A DNA stretch of 60,000 nucleotides from Tubulanus polymorphus (taxonomy: Eukaryota; Nemertea; Palaeonemertea; Tubulaniformes; Tubulanidae), in NCBI RefSeq assembly GCF_964204645.1, contig NC_134031.1:11634501-11694500 (forward strand). The letters are read 5' to 3'. Below, in pieces: positions 21,038-32,554 of the stretch (positions within the stretch are counted from its first letter, which is position 1; every line of letters begins with the position of its first letter). A program made the translations under genes and the position numbers. The notes under the pieces were generated by a model. The model searched no databases. It had not been told where the DNA came from and saw nothing but the letters and a program-made list of their open reading frames with translations.

Positions 21038-24000
21038 TTGATGGAAATGAAGTGCTTGAATCCCCTGTTGCTATGGATTGCGTTATCAAACCAGTGGAGC
21101 CTAGAAAATGTATTAAAAAAGGTATGGTATTGGAGGAGGTATCATGATAAAGAAAGATTCAGAAAGAAGTTACTATCATAAATTGAAAGGGATCATAGTG
21201 GAAGGGGATCACATTTATGGCCTGACCCCTATAATACTATTCAAACAGGCACCTACTTATGGGTTCAAAAAATGAAATTATACTTACCAGAATGAGAGGA
21301 CTGGTAGTCCCAATAGCGAAAGTTGGGAGGGGTACACGGTCCTACAAGTCTGCTCCTTGTAAAAATACAATGTGGTGCCCTGGAGCATTTCAGTCAAGGG
21401 ATAGGCTAAAGTAAGTAGTAGAAGGGGATATAGCTATTGCTTAGTGCACACACTTCGTTCCACTAATCATACACTTGATTGCAGGAGGAGATGCAATGAG
21501 TTTAATGATGTTTAAGTTTGTTACCCCAATGAATACTAAATCTGATACATGTATTGCAATCATTTGTAGGTTCATCAAATCCCAAACCAAACGTTCTGCT
21601 GAAAAAAATAGCAGCAAGGCAAATAGCACGTGCTTTAATGCCGTGCTGTAAAAAGAACCATTGCAACAGCTTCCTTTTGAGAGAAGATATTTTGCAAATT
21701 CGCTGAAGCGTTTGGTCAAGATCGTGGCGAGAACGTCACCAGTTTATAAAGGATTCATTGGGCAGTACAAAAAGCTATACAGTGAAAGGTGTGAGTGTGT
21801 GTCAGAAGGCTTGGTTGATGGCTCACGGTTTTCATGCTGTGACACTGAGCAATGTTCTCTCCGGTAAAAGCCGTGTCAGGGTGGGTGCACGTTCTAAAAC
21901 AGCTGTCAACATCGAAGCATCGGCTTGGTTAGAAAAATACCTGACCGAAAATGCTGAGCATGCACCCCACAAAGCTGAAGCATGGCTTCCATCCGCTACT
22001 CGGAAGGTTGACGTCTGGAAATTTTACCGCAAACAAAGAGATCACCATAACCTGCCATACCTAAAGCGGACGTCGTTCTATCAGTTATGGAAAGAATCTT
22101 TCCCAAATGTTAAAATCCGGAAGGTATGCGAGGAAGATATTTACTTTCTATTTAAATCACTTAAGTTACTTATATCCAAACAATTTTTTTATTGAAGTGC
22201 AACTCATTTCACTCATTTGGAAATTGGTAATTGTTGATGAATTCTATATATTTTCAAGGGAAATGCCTTCACAAAATGCACAACTTGCGTCATTCTAAAT
22301 CGTAAGATGCAAGCAACAACTGATCCAGCGATGAAAGAGCGTATTAAAAGCTTGAGGCAAACTCATTATGACCAGATAACGTATGTACTTATAAAATGAT
22401 GCATTTCAGGCCCATTGCCAGCCCTGTCTTTGGGGGGGGGGGGGGTGGGTTTGAATTTTAAGGAAAGTTTAACTCATATGTGATAAATATGCCACCCAAG
22501 GCATGTAAAGCTACCCCAGAAAATCATTAAAACAATAGATACAACAAGGAGCAACTTTCAATACTTCTGTCCCTAAAAAACTGCCTCGATTTAAGTAAGT
22601 TCGACTCCTATTTGAGCGAGCACTTACAAAAATGAGTCATGCTCCAGTTTTTGTCAGGCTGACATCAGAGTGGAACTTCATGAATAAGCGAACCCTGAAC
22701 CCCCTAAATACGGGCATGCATTTCTGTTATGTCTAAGATTATTGGCAACTAGATATTTTTCCACAATTGGCCAACAGTTCAAGACCAAAACCATTCTTAT
22801 GGTGGCTGTGTGTTAAGAAGGAAAGTAGGCTTTTGCAAGGCACTGTCATAAGATATACATAAACACTTCCCTTGAATTTTAGTAATTGATGCTCCATACA
22901 GATTTTTTTGGGATTCAGTGATATAACCGCTTGACATCGATATTCATATCTCCTAACACAGCTGATTATTAAAGTATGCAATTGGATTTTATTTAGAATG
23001 GATAGACAGGCATATACGGTAAGGAGGAATCGAGCTAAAGCTAACCCACTACGCTATACATCATTAATCATCGATGGTATGGATCAGAAGAAAACGTACA
23101 TTCCTCATTTAACTGGTTCAGTTCCTAAGGTTAGTTTGAAGCCGATGTTGATTAAAGCAATAATCTTTCCATACGAAAATACATACTCTTTTAATGGTTA
23201 ACACTATTTGCAGGAATTTAGCTCTAATGAGTTGTTAAAAACACAAGTGACTGGTGTCATATGTCATGCTATGCAGCGTAGGTATTGCTACTTAGATGTC
23301 TTACAGTATCCGCACGATTCTAACATGGTAATGAATGTGTTATTGAAGACTTTGTGGAAGGAGTCAGTGGTAAGTATTGAGTCTTAAGCTTTTTCTCAAT
23401 CTGTTCATCCTTTGAAAGAATCCAGTTGTTTTGGAAAAAGTTCTATGACGCTTCAATTGATTTTGCTGATATTTGGTTTATACATGTGGCTAGACATATC
23501 TGCTGCCCAAAAACTGGCCGGATCAGTATCATGATGGCCAACGAGCAGCCATTGTTGTTCTGAAGTTTCCCACGAAAGGTCTTAATAGGCTTTAATCAAT
23601 TATCTTGATGTGTCTTCCTTGCCTACCCTTGTACGTATATGGTACGCTTTTGATGTTTTAGTCCTACGTACCTTGACATTGTTGAGGCAAGTTTCACGAA
23701 GGACCATCATTGAAAAATTTAATGATTTGATTATGGAACCTATGCATATTTTGTAACGATAATGAGTTACAAAGTTATGGTTGATGAAATATCATCATGG
23801 TGAGATTCAAGGTCAGCAATATCTTTTTCATAGCTCTTTTTCATAGCTAGCGGGATTTGAATATTAAATGTGGTCAGAAGTTGTCAAGCATTTTAGTTCT
23901 ATATTCAAAGGATCCCTGGATGCCTAATTTATAATTTAGCAAACAACATATCCCCTATTTTAGCTAATTTACTATAAGTAGGTTTCAAAAAAGTGTTGAT

Positions 24001-25007
24001 AAAGCGTTATATATGTTTATTTTCAGAATGGTCATTTACCGCCAATTCTTTATCTTCAAGCGGATAATACATGTCGAGAAAACAAAAATCGCTATCTATT
24101 AGCCTTTTTGGAACTTTTTGTACGACTTGGAATATGCCATGAGGTAAGACATGACTATTTCGTAAATGAATATCACTCGTTCCAGATTCAAAAGATTGAT
24201 ATGGAATTAATTTTGCCTTGCCTTTCTTCACCTCCCTACTGTCATGATTCTATTTTGCAGACAAATCTATCATTTCTATCTGTCGGTCACACACACGAGG
24301 ATGTTGATCAAATGTTTTCGGTAATCGCAGGAACTTTACGAAAGGAGGAAGCTTTAACCCTTGACGCGATGCTGCAGAAATTAATCGGTGGTCAATTTTT
24401 GAATGGTCTTTTTTATATAAGGGCGTGGCTTGAGCCCCATATTAGAAATATATCTGGGCATTCAAAGATAAGAAATTTTTGCTTCCGCAAAATAGAGGAT
24501 GGCTGCAGTTTATTTTATAGAAAGTCAAGTTCGGGCACATGGCGTGTATTGAGAGGTGGACTATTGAATTCAATACCTGTCGGTCGGCCAGAAATTTTGA
24601 TTCAATGTTATGATGACTTTTTATCAAGCAAATATCTTACTAATCTAAACAAATGGAAAAACTTTTTGGACGATAATACGGTGAACTGGTGGACAAGATA
24701 CATTGACACCATAAAAAGACTACAACATGACAAGAAATTTTTGGAGAACCATTCAATGGCAGATGCATACTGGTTTCTGCCTCGTTTTAAGAAATATCAG
24801 TTGTCGGATCTGATTGATGCAGTGCCAGAAACTCCTGCTAACCTGCTTCAACAAGTTGCAGGAACAGATAATCCAGTGGTATGTTTTATTTCTATTTTTG
24901 AATTATTTTTGTTGAAGTTTCAGTGAGATGCTGCTTTAGCAAAAATCTGCTTTAATATGAAAGGACTATTGTTTAATCTTATATTTTCTTTACAGATAAC
25001 TGTGTGA
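21038..25007 (+). CDS. Spliced DUF7869-type (HTHED) transposase-derived gene, one in-frame TGA
   Basis: Exons with AG/GT borders and matching phases: 21038-21121, 21570-22123, 22259-22380, 22997-23129, 23214-23369, 24027-24143, 24261-24878 and 24996-25007, ending in TGA. The product has a Cys-rich start (PCCKKNHC), a TKCTTC zinc-binding pair, then an RNase H-like core: IIDGMDQ (first Asp), LQADNTCRENKN (second Asp) and VGHTHEDVDQMF (acidic third site). This core is characteristic of the widespread uncharacterised DUF7869 family, thought to derive from transposases. A single stop at 21704-21706 lies in an otherwise open exon and fits a CGA-to-TGA change. All other exons are undamaged. Either this allele has been newly silenced, or a base was misread. 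Upstream exons and the promoter are tentative. Confidence 0.75.
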
Positions 25008-26286
25008 ATTCATTGAATGCCTGAAGTTAGCCTCTAGCCACCTGGATCTGCTCTGACTTTTTTACCCTCTATTGCGCGGCTATGGAGTTCGCTTTTCAAA
25101 TGAAATTGAATAATAATGGTATTACCATTATTATTCAATTCCAGGTAATGATTGTTATACCACCTTATATGTGCGTTTCTAAGCGATTTACAAGAATGAT
25201 ACTCGAATGTTAAAAACAATGAATACAAAACGATTTTTTAGATATTAATTTGAATAATATTGGGTAAATGGATACGTTTTAAGCACTAAATTTAAAAGTA
25301 TCATTGATAGTATGTAAATATAGATGTAATATTTTAAGTTTGATGGAGGCGATTTAATTCTTCAAAGAATAGTTTACAAGTCAATTCATTTCGAAATATG
25401 CAGAAAATATCGTCAACATATCTCACGTACAACATTGGTTTGTAATAAGTTTTAAAAATTACAAAATCATTCATTCCGTGGTTTGTTTTCATACGTATCT
25501 ACCAGTCTCTTTTGGTAATTTATGGTTGGAACATGTAAATTTACATAGTTTAAAATCTCACTAAGTTTTAAAAAATCCCCGAGGTAGATGTTCAGAAAAG
25601 TTTGTCCCAACCATATATTACCAAGACCACAATTCTATAAGAATGACTGGAGACAAGATATCAATTTACTTTGTGAACCGTTCAAATGACTATTTTAAAG
25701 AATGCGGTACATTTTACATGAATATGTCTATACCCTATAGTAACCTAGTTACTCAAAGGGTTTATGGGCACATGAGCATCATTTTTCCTCCTGTATATTG
25801 AAGTAGTTCCACTGCAATATTCTAATGGTTGAAATTAAATTGATGGTTATCAACAATTGAAAAATTCAAATGTACCTCTCGATCTTTTGAACTATCATCG
25901 TGACTCGATTAAGCCATATTTCACTAAGCAGTTGAAATCAATGTAACGCATTCTTAGTTGGTACAGCTTGAGATTCAGAAACTTTAATGAAGTATTAATA
26001 GTCATATGAATTAAATTAAACCATTAAGTGGCAGATCAGCAAATTCAATATCAAGTTAATTATATTCGACAAAAAAACCAAATTCAGTTCTGATCAATTT
26101 CATTCAGTTTCAGATTCATATAGGAAAACAAACCGATCCGAAGTATTTGTTCCTGCCAACCACTGTCGGTGGTAGCAGATTGAGATATTGTATCTTCGTA
26201 ATTGGTATAATTTTTTGAAGACGATAGCTAGGCTGGCCTTAGTGCGCAGGGGGGACTTGTTGACTGAAACTTGTGGAGTCACTTGT
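25008..26286. other. 3' flank, possible 3' UTR; no further gene
   Basis: AT-rich DNA after the stop codon. It contains the 37-base palindrome listed separately. No AATAAA close to the stop is convincing. The first clear poly(A) signals lie at 28635 and 28786, so the untranslated region may be long or these signals belong elsewhere. Confidence 0.4.
25104..25140. repeat. Perfect 37-base palindrome just after the DUF7869-type gene
   Basis: An 18-base arm (25104-25121, ending AATAATAATGGTA) is separated by one base from its exact complement (25123-25140). It lies about 100 bases after the stop codon, so it could fold in the 3' UTR of the transcript. Its role is not known. Confidence 0.8.
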
Positions 26287-28100
26287 TGACATTTCATAGA
26301 ATCACTGAAAATTCAACAAATAAGTTCCGTGATTGCCAGGAAAATGGGTTTAGATTACTTAGCGCTTAATAATAAACATTATTCGTTCAATTAAGTGCTA
26401 TACGATATTTTGAAATGACTAGAATGATATAAAGTCTACATATATTTATAGGGAAAATTAAGAAGAAGCAAGCCGTTTTAACCAGAATAAATTGACCGAA
26501 ATTCATTAACCAAAAGAATTGACGTTAAACAGGTAGTACTCTGTAGGTAGTCTACATTTATTTGATGTATACGATCTATCGCTACTAGTTTATAGAAGCT
26601 TCATCGGGTCGCTTCTTTAGACTAGCAGAAAAAACTCGTACTTGCCAAATAGATAAAGAAAACCCTCAAAGTGCTGCCTGTCAATTCAATAGATATTGAG
26701 TTAAGACTTAATTTTGAAATATGTTTAAGCGATTTCTATAGAAAAACAAATCAATTTGCTTGTCTCGAATTTGACAGATAAATTTGAGTGAAAAAATGTT
26801 TTCCACTTTGTACTAAGTTCGATTTGCAGATTATCGAATTTCGACATTAACTGTTGCATCTTAATATCCGACTTTAAGAGGACCTATCTCGCGATATTGT
26901 CCAAAGATTTGACGTCTCCGGGGTCCTGGGATTAAATCCTTGCCTCGGCCGGTGTAAGTTTCATAGTCTAGTATTCTAACTGGTGAGATAAGAAATTCTG
27001 GTCCACAGTGACATTCAGGTTTCTGTTTCGCTGATAGGAAGTTTATTGGGCGCCAGAGTCTTACATTAGGTGTACTGATAATCTTGTCTTTGATTTTTCA
27101 GATGAACAGTTATTTGTGTATTTAATTCCTAATCTGAATATTTCTTACTAGTACATTGAAACTCAGTCATTCGTTATCATATTCCGACAATGGGGCTGAT
27201 TTGACATTTCATAGAATCACTGAAAACATACTATAATTAGAATTGTCTGTGCGAAAATTTCAACAAATAAGTTCCGTGATTGCCAGGAAAATGGGTTTAG
27301 TTTACTTAGCGCTTAATAATAAACATTATTCGTTCAATTAAGTGCTATACGATATTTTGAAATGATTAGAATGATATAAAGTCTACATATATTTATAGGG
27401 AAAAAAATTAAGAAGAAGCAAGCCGTTTAAACCAGAATAAATTGACCGAAATTCATTAACCAAAAGAATTGACGTTAAACAGGTAGTACTCTGTAGGTAG
27501 TCTACATTTATTTGATGTATACGATCTATCGCTACTAGTTTATAGAAGCTTCATCGGGTCGCTTCTTTAGACTAGCAGAAAAAACTCGTACTTGCCAAAT
27601 AGATAAAGAAAACCCCTCAGAGTGCTGCCTGTTTCATGTCGATTCAATAGATATTGAGTGAAGACTTAACTTTGAAATATGTTTAAGCGATTTCTATAGA
27701 AAAACAAATGAATTTGCTTGTCTCGAATTTGACAGAGAAATTTGAGTGAAAAAATGTTTTCCACTTTGTACTAAGTTCGATTTGCAGAATATCGAATTTC
27801 GACAATAACCGTTGCGTCTTAAAGTGACTTTAAGAGGACTTATCTCGCGATACCGTCCAAAGATCTTACATTAGGTGTACTGATAATCTTGTCTTAGATT
27901 TTTTCAGATGAACAGTTATTTGTGTATTTTAAATTCTTAATTTGAATTTTTCTTACTAGTACATTGTAACTCAAGTCATTTGTTATCATATTCCGACATG
28001 GGCTGATTTGAAATTTCATAGAATTCCTGAAAATATACTATAAATAGAATTGACTTTGCGGCAATTTCAATAAATTAATGCCGTGGTTGTTAGGAAAAAA
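26287..28100. repeat. Tandem duplication, unit about 0.8-0.9 kb, 2+ copies
   Basis: The word ATTTCATAGAAT followed by shared sequence recurs at about 26290, 27203 and 28012. Copy 1 (26287-27199) and copy 2 (27200-28007) align along their length, including GGTGTACTGATAATCTTGTC and CTACTAGTTTATAGAAGC. Copy 1 carries about 150 extra bases near 26905-27060. A diverged third start reaches about 28100. No reading frame is conserved, so this is non-coding. Confidence 0.85.
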
Positions 28101-28634
28101 TGATATTGGTGGAAGCTTCATCTAAATAAAGTAAATCTTCAGAGAACTACCAGTTTTACCTCCATTCAAGTAAAATAAGCAGAAACTTGCTAGATTTTAG
28201 TTACGTACTTAATTCTCCCCTTAATAAGCTGCGTTCGAATTTGATGGATACACGGTGAATCCGCTATTTTCTATCGAACCATAATCATCCGCAAAAAATC
28301 ATCATGTTTAATGCCTGCATCATGTTTTATAACATTTATCATTTCTCTCATTCCGCCGTCATTAGTAGACGTCCTTCTTATAATTATTTTGTTGAATAAT
28401 GTGAGACCCGTTTGTATAACTTGGATGAGTAAATCAAATTAACACAACATTTCAATAATTCCGTGTATAGGAAACTGAAAACATATTTTGTAACCACGAT
28501 AAATTGCACAGTTGCAATGTTTTATGTATAGTTGAGTCAATTTCTATATTTTGTACACGTTAATTTGATCCCGTATGTACATGTCTTTTATTCTGTCCAG
28601 CATTATGCAGTTGTTATATACTATTGTATCTGTT

Positions 28635-28640
28635 AATAAA
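28635..28640 (+). terminator. Candidate poly(A) signal AATAAA
   Basis: A canonical AATAAA followed within about 20 bases by a GTGAGAGTGAGAG stretch, a plausible GU-rich downstream element. It may end the long 3' UTR of the upstream gene. Not proven. Confidence 0.35.
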
Positions 28641-28785
28641 GCCAATGAGAGTGAGAGTATTTTTCTAATCTATGCCATAATCATAATGCATTCAGATTAT
28701 ATATACGGTGACACTTTTCCATGTATATGAATTTGTTGTTAATTTTGTATGATCTTTTTACACCTGGTGTGTACATATTTTATGA

Positions 28786-28791
28786 AATAAA
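28786..28791 (+). terminator. Second candidate poly(A) signal AATAAA
   Basis: AATAAA within a T-rich stretch, preceded by a GGTGTGTAC word. Being close to the previous signal, it may mark alternative ends of the same transcript. Confidence 0.3.
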
Positions 28792-28800
28792 GACTTATTA

Positions 28801-29154
28801 CGATAACCACTTTCGTTGGAAATATTCAGCGTTGTTAGATATAACGCGTGTTTAAAAGTCATGTGTTCATCAATAAATATTATGAATATCAAGAATTATG
28901 TAAAATTAATCAAACATTTGTGCTTATTAAATTGATAGAAATTTCTAATGGTCAATAAATACATTTTTGATACACGTTGAATACTCTCAAATTATCATTG
29001 ATATTTGAACATATGCGATTTCGCACATATTGCAGTGACATTCCTCATCTTATCGTCAAAACGGATTTCTTCAAGAGGCACTCTCTTTTCACCATCAAGA
29101 TTGGGATTAACGCTTATTCAAGGAGCTTATCGATTCACCGCCAAAATTGCGATT
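28801..29154. other. Intergenic DNA before the minisatellite
   Basis: AT-rich and without a recognisable gene. Overlapping open frames near 28977-29229 run into the minisatellite and have no motif. Confidence 0.4.
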
Positions 29155-30045
29155 TCACGCTTGGGTGCCCCTAGTTTTAGTGCCAAAACAACGATTTCAC
29201 ACTTTTTTGAGGGACGGCCCTCGTTTTAGTGCAATAACAGTGATTTCCCACTTTTTGGAGGGACGCCCCTTGTTTTAGTGCAATAACAGTCATTTCACAC
29301 TTTTTTGAGGGACGCTCCTCGTTTTAGTGCCAAAACCGTGATTTCCCACTTTTTGAGGGACGTTCCTCGTTTTAGTGCCAAAACCGTGATTTCGCACTTT
29401 TTTGAGGGACGCCCCTCGTTTTAGTGCCAAAGCTGTAGTTTTCCACTTTTTGAGGGACGCTCCTCGTTTTAGTGCCAAAGCCGTAATTTCCCACTTTTTG
29501 AGGGACGGTCCTCGTTTTAGTGTTAAAACCGTGATTTTCCACTTTTTTGAGGGACGCCCCTCGTTTTAGTGCCAAAACCGTGATTTCCCACTTTTTTTAG
29601 GGACGATCCTCGTTTTAGTGCCAAAGCCGTAATTTCCCACTTTTTGAGGGACGCTCCTCGTTTTAGTGTTAAAACCGCGATTTCCCACTTTTTTGAGGGA
29701 CGCCCCTCGTTTTAGTGCCAAAACCGTGATTTCCCACTTTTTTTAGGGACGATCCTCGTTTTAGTGCCAAAGCCGTAATTTCCCACTTTTTGAGGGACGC
29801 TCCTCGTTTTAGTGTTAAAACCGCGATTTCCCACTTTTTTGAGGGACGCCCCTCGTTTTAGTGCCAAAGCCGTAATTTCCCACTTTTTGAGGGACGCTCC
29901 TCGTTTTAGTGTTAAAACCGCGATTTCCCACTTTTTTGAGGGACGCCCCTCGTTTTAGTGCCAAAACAGAGATTTCACACTTTTTTTAGAGACGCCCCTG
30001 TTTAAGTGCCAAAAAATTTGATTTTACACCTTTTTGAGGGACGCC
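29155..30045. repeat. Minisatellite, 49-bp unit, about 18 copies, with a 147-bp higher-order pattern
   Basis: The word CGTTTTAGTG recurs at about 29171, 29222, 29271, 29320, 29368 and 29417 and so on to about 29998, a period near 49 bp. The unit contains GAGGGACGCCCCTCG, which is partly self-complementary, and a TTTCCCACTTTTTT tract. In the 3' half, three unit types alternate, so near-identical blocks recur every 146-147 bp. As 49 is not a multiple of 3, coding use is unlikely. It lies about 190 bases before a small spliced gene. Confidence 0.9.
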
Positions 30046-30233
30046 TTCGCTTCAAAACAGCCTCAAAGAAGATGATTTTTCACGAAAAAAAATCATCAAA
30101 ACAGAATCAAAAAATGTATCTTTTCGGATTTTACATTATTTTTTCGGACGAGGTTTGATATGATATTTCAAATTCAAAGATATATTTTTACATTTTCTTT
30201 TAACTTGACTGTTCTCAAAAAATATTTCTTCAG

Positions 30234-31032
30234 ATATGTCCAGTATAGACAAAGTCGATGAATCGTCCGTATTTCCCGCAGATGAAACAACAATACAGAT
30301 TATACAAAGTAAGTTACCAAATGCTATTACGCTATTATAATTGAATAGCCTAGACCATACATTGAAATTGATTATGAAAGTTTTGAGCGTGAATTCAATT
30401 AAAACGTGGATTTACAGGTGGAAGTAAACTTGAATTATCCCTCGAAAAACACTCATTAGAGAAGCAAAACCTTACAGGTGTGTATATCGTATGATTTAGA
30501 TTACGGTCAGCTGCTTTTTTAGTCTAAAGATGACCATGTATGATATACATAATTTTATTCACAGATTCTTCGGAGAACGATCTCAGTACAAATAGGAAAA
30601 TATCTTCAATCACATGTAGCACACCGAAAAGTAAGCTTTTTAATCTTTTCAGAATTCATTTCAATGTGTCTAATTTCGATTTTTAAGTAATAAATAATCT
30701 AATTATTTTTTTCAGGCAATGCGGAGAAGAAAAAGGACACTGGCGATCTCGTGAGAGAGTTATTGGGTGAAACTCCCCTCGTCAATGAATTTCTACGGCT
30801 AAGAAGGCAACGACATAAACGGAAAGAATTTCTTAATACTTTGGCGGTTGTTCAAACGAGGATTCTTGCGAAACGCAGAGATTTCAAAAACAAACTCTCA
30901 GAATGGGAAAAACAGTTTATCATAGAAAACGGCGGATCATTCCCATCAGTGCAAGAATATAAGAAATGTCAACTATATAAACATAAAACATATTGTGAAA
31001 TATTACTAAAACACTGGGGTTGCTATTACTAA
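30234..31032 (+). CDS. Small four-exon gene, unknown function, basic C-terminal domain
   Basis: Exons 30234-30308, 30418-30477, 30565-30630 and 30716-31032 have AG/GT borders and matching phase-1 joins. The first ATG is at 30236, right after the acceptor, so a 5' untranslated exon probably lies upstream. The product is about 170 residues. A Ser-rich acidic N-terminus leads into a basic helical C-terminal part with LRRQRHKRKEF and KLSEWEKQFIIENG. The W..F...NG pattern weakly recalls motifs in FAM13-type and Sld2/RecQL4 N-terminal regions; this is only a resemblance. The frame has no defect, so it is probably an active host gene. Confidence 0.65.
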
Positions 31033-31418
31033 ATTTGAATGCACATTTATAATCCGAAAATATTTATATTGATGTCTCATTTATAATGATGTATTGTTGA
31101 AAATTTATTCGTACGATGTTCATCGAATGATTCGTGAAATATATAGTATTCTAAATCTGTTTTTGAAACTCGCGGTTACTCCAAGTGTAGTTTTGTATAT
31201 GCGCATGTATACTTCTGAGTTTTATGACTCGTTGGAATTTCTTATCAGTTCTGTAAACAGGTCACACGTGTACGTCTAGATTTTTACAATTCACAATTCA
31301 CCGTAGCATCCTGGAAATGACCGACATTTTCCAAGCGCAGGGTTTTGTATCCACGAAATTATGTGACTCATGCTCGGTTTCACTGAAAATTTTTCATGTA
31401 GCATTAACTGATTTGTGA
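31033..31418. other. Flank between the small gene and Polinton P1
   Basis: Non-coding. The similarity with Polinton P2 begins abruptly at about 31419 (TCCACTTATTATCACTCATT is shared with 54483 onward), which marks the truncated edge of P1. Confidence 0.5.
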
Positions 31419-31437
31419 TCCACTTATTATCACTCAT

Positions 31438-31779
31438 TTATTTATCAAAAAAATTACTATCATCAAAATATTTAGTTTTCTTAGTGATGATTAATTCAAC
31501 ATTTATTTCATTACTACTTTTATGATTATCATATATTTCGGTTAATATGTTTTTAATATCATCAATAATTCCATCTTCATTTAATTCATAATATTCTAAA
31601 GGTGATTTAATTAAATCAATTACTTTTTCTATATTATAATTTTCTTTATTAATCATTGATGCATTGTTAAATGATTTACTTTTTATATCAGTAATTACAT
31701 CATTTAGTTTAATTCTCATTTCTTTACCATGTTTAAAATCAAACCCAAAACATATACTCGGTCCAACAGTTATAATCAT
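31438..31779 (-). CDS. Conserved small Polinton protein (113 aa)
   Basis: An intact frame starting at ATG 31779 with the T-tract/ATAAATG start context. It is homologous to the broken copy at 54501-54857. The N-terminus has a short hydrophobic, Gly-containing stretch (GPSICFGFDF), followed by an acidic and basic helical part with repeated II/DI pairs. I do not recognise the family. The stop codon touches the start of the next gene in P2 and the truncation point here. Confidence 0.6.
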   Translation of the reverse strand: MIITVGPSICFGFDFKHGKEMRIKLNDVITDIKSKSFNNASMINKENYNIEKVIDLIKSPLEYYELNEDGIIDDIKNILTEIYDNHKSSNEINVELIITKKTKYFDDSNFFDK

Positions 31780-31795
31780 TTATATAATGAAAAAA

Positions 31796-32537
31796 TTACT
31801 CTTTACATCTTATAACTAATTCATATATCACAGGAAAGTTATTCAAATCAATTAAATAACCATTGTGATTTCTTATTTCTAATCTAAAATTATTAAAACG
31901 AGGAATGCATGGTTTGAAATCACATTCTGTTAAATTATAATTTATTTGCGTTCCAAATTCTTTAACATTCTTCAATGGTAAAATGTTTAGTAAACCAGAA
32001 TTACAAGTTATATCTTTAGTTGCTTCGAATGTTTTTGTAGGATCGATTAAATTGCAATAAATATAAAAATGCGTGTAAGGTATTAAGTTTGGTGTGGCGT
32101 CAATATTTGTAAAAGATCTATCTGGAAGAATTCCTAACAGTTTAGCTATAGGTTTTTTTACTATTATTAGACAACCTTATCTTTATTCTATCAGAACTCT
32201 CACTTTTTAAAAATCTAATACTAAACCCAGAACTACTACCTAATTTGTGCCAGGCGTTTCTATTAATTTCTTGTGCTAATGTATCTAAATTATATAACCC
32301 CGGTTTTAAATATATAGAGGACCATTCATTTTTACCGTTATCAAAAATTAAAAAGGCTCTATGTTCAATAGTTTTATCCGATATATTATAAAAAGAATTA
32401 CATAAACTTATATTAACTAATTTTAAATCTACACAATTCTTGAATTCTCTATCTAATTGTACTAGTAAATTATGTGACTTATAATTTGTAAGCCTTCTAG
32501 AATCAACAAATCTTCTGTATTCTTTTAATTCTACCAT
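31796..32537 (-). pseudogene. Penton/minor-capsid-like protein, frameshifted (P1)
   Basis: The first part is open from ATG 32537 to 32142 (131 codons). The rest continues in another frame to a stop at 31796-31798, so a small deletion near 32145 breaks the gene. The C-terminal half, with a THFYIYCNLIDPTKTF segment and an IYELVIRC end, matches P2 closely. A beta-rich protein with an HxYxxCNLID-type strand near the end recalls the single jelly-roll vertex protein of Polintons. That assignment is inference from gene order and pattern. It would sit at capsid vertices. Confidence 0.55.
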
Positions 32538-32554
32538 TTATTTTACATATTTTC

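Noticed and set aside
22430-22446. Run of 13-14 G as a possible quadruplex regulator
   Set aside because: A single homopolymer run within an intron; without conservation it is best read as a simple repeat.
26920-26965. tRNA-like fragment with GGGATTAAATCC
   Set aside because: No matching A box, acceptor stem or anticodon arm can be drawn around it.
29290-29575. Minus-strand frames with repeated LKRGASLKK-type words
   Set aside because: They arise from the 49-bp minisatellite; the unit is not a multiple of three, so the frame drifts and is not maintained.
29155-30045. Repeat array resembling a CRISPR array
   Set aside because: The units abut with no unique spacers, and the context is eukaryotic.
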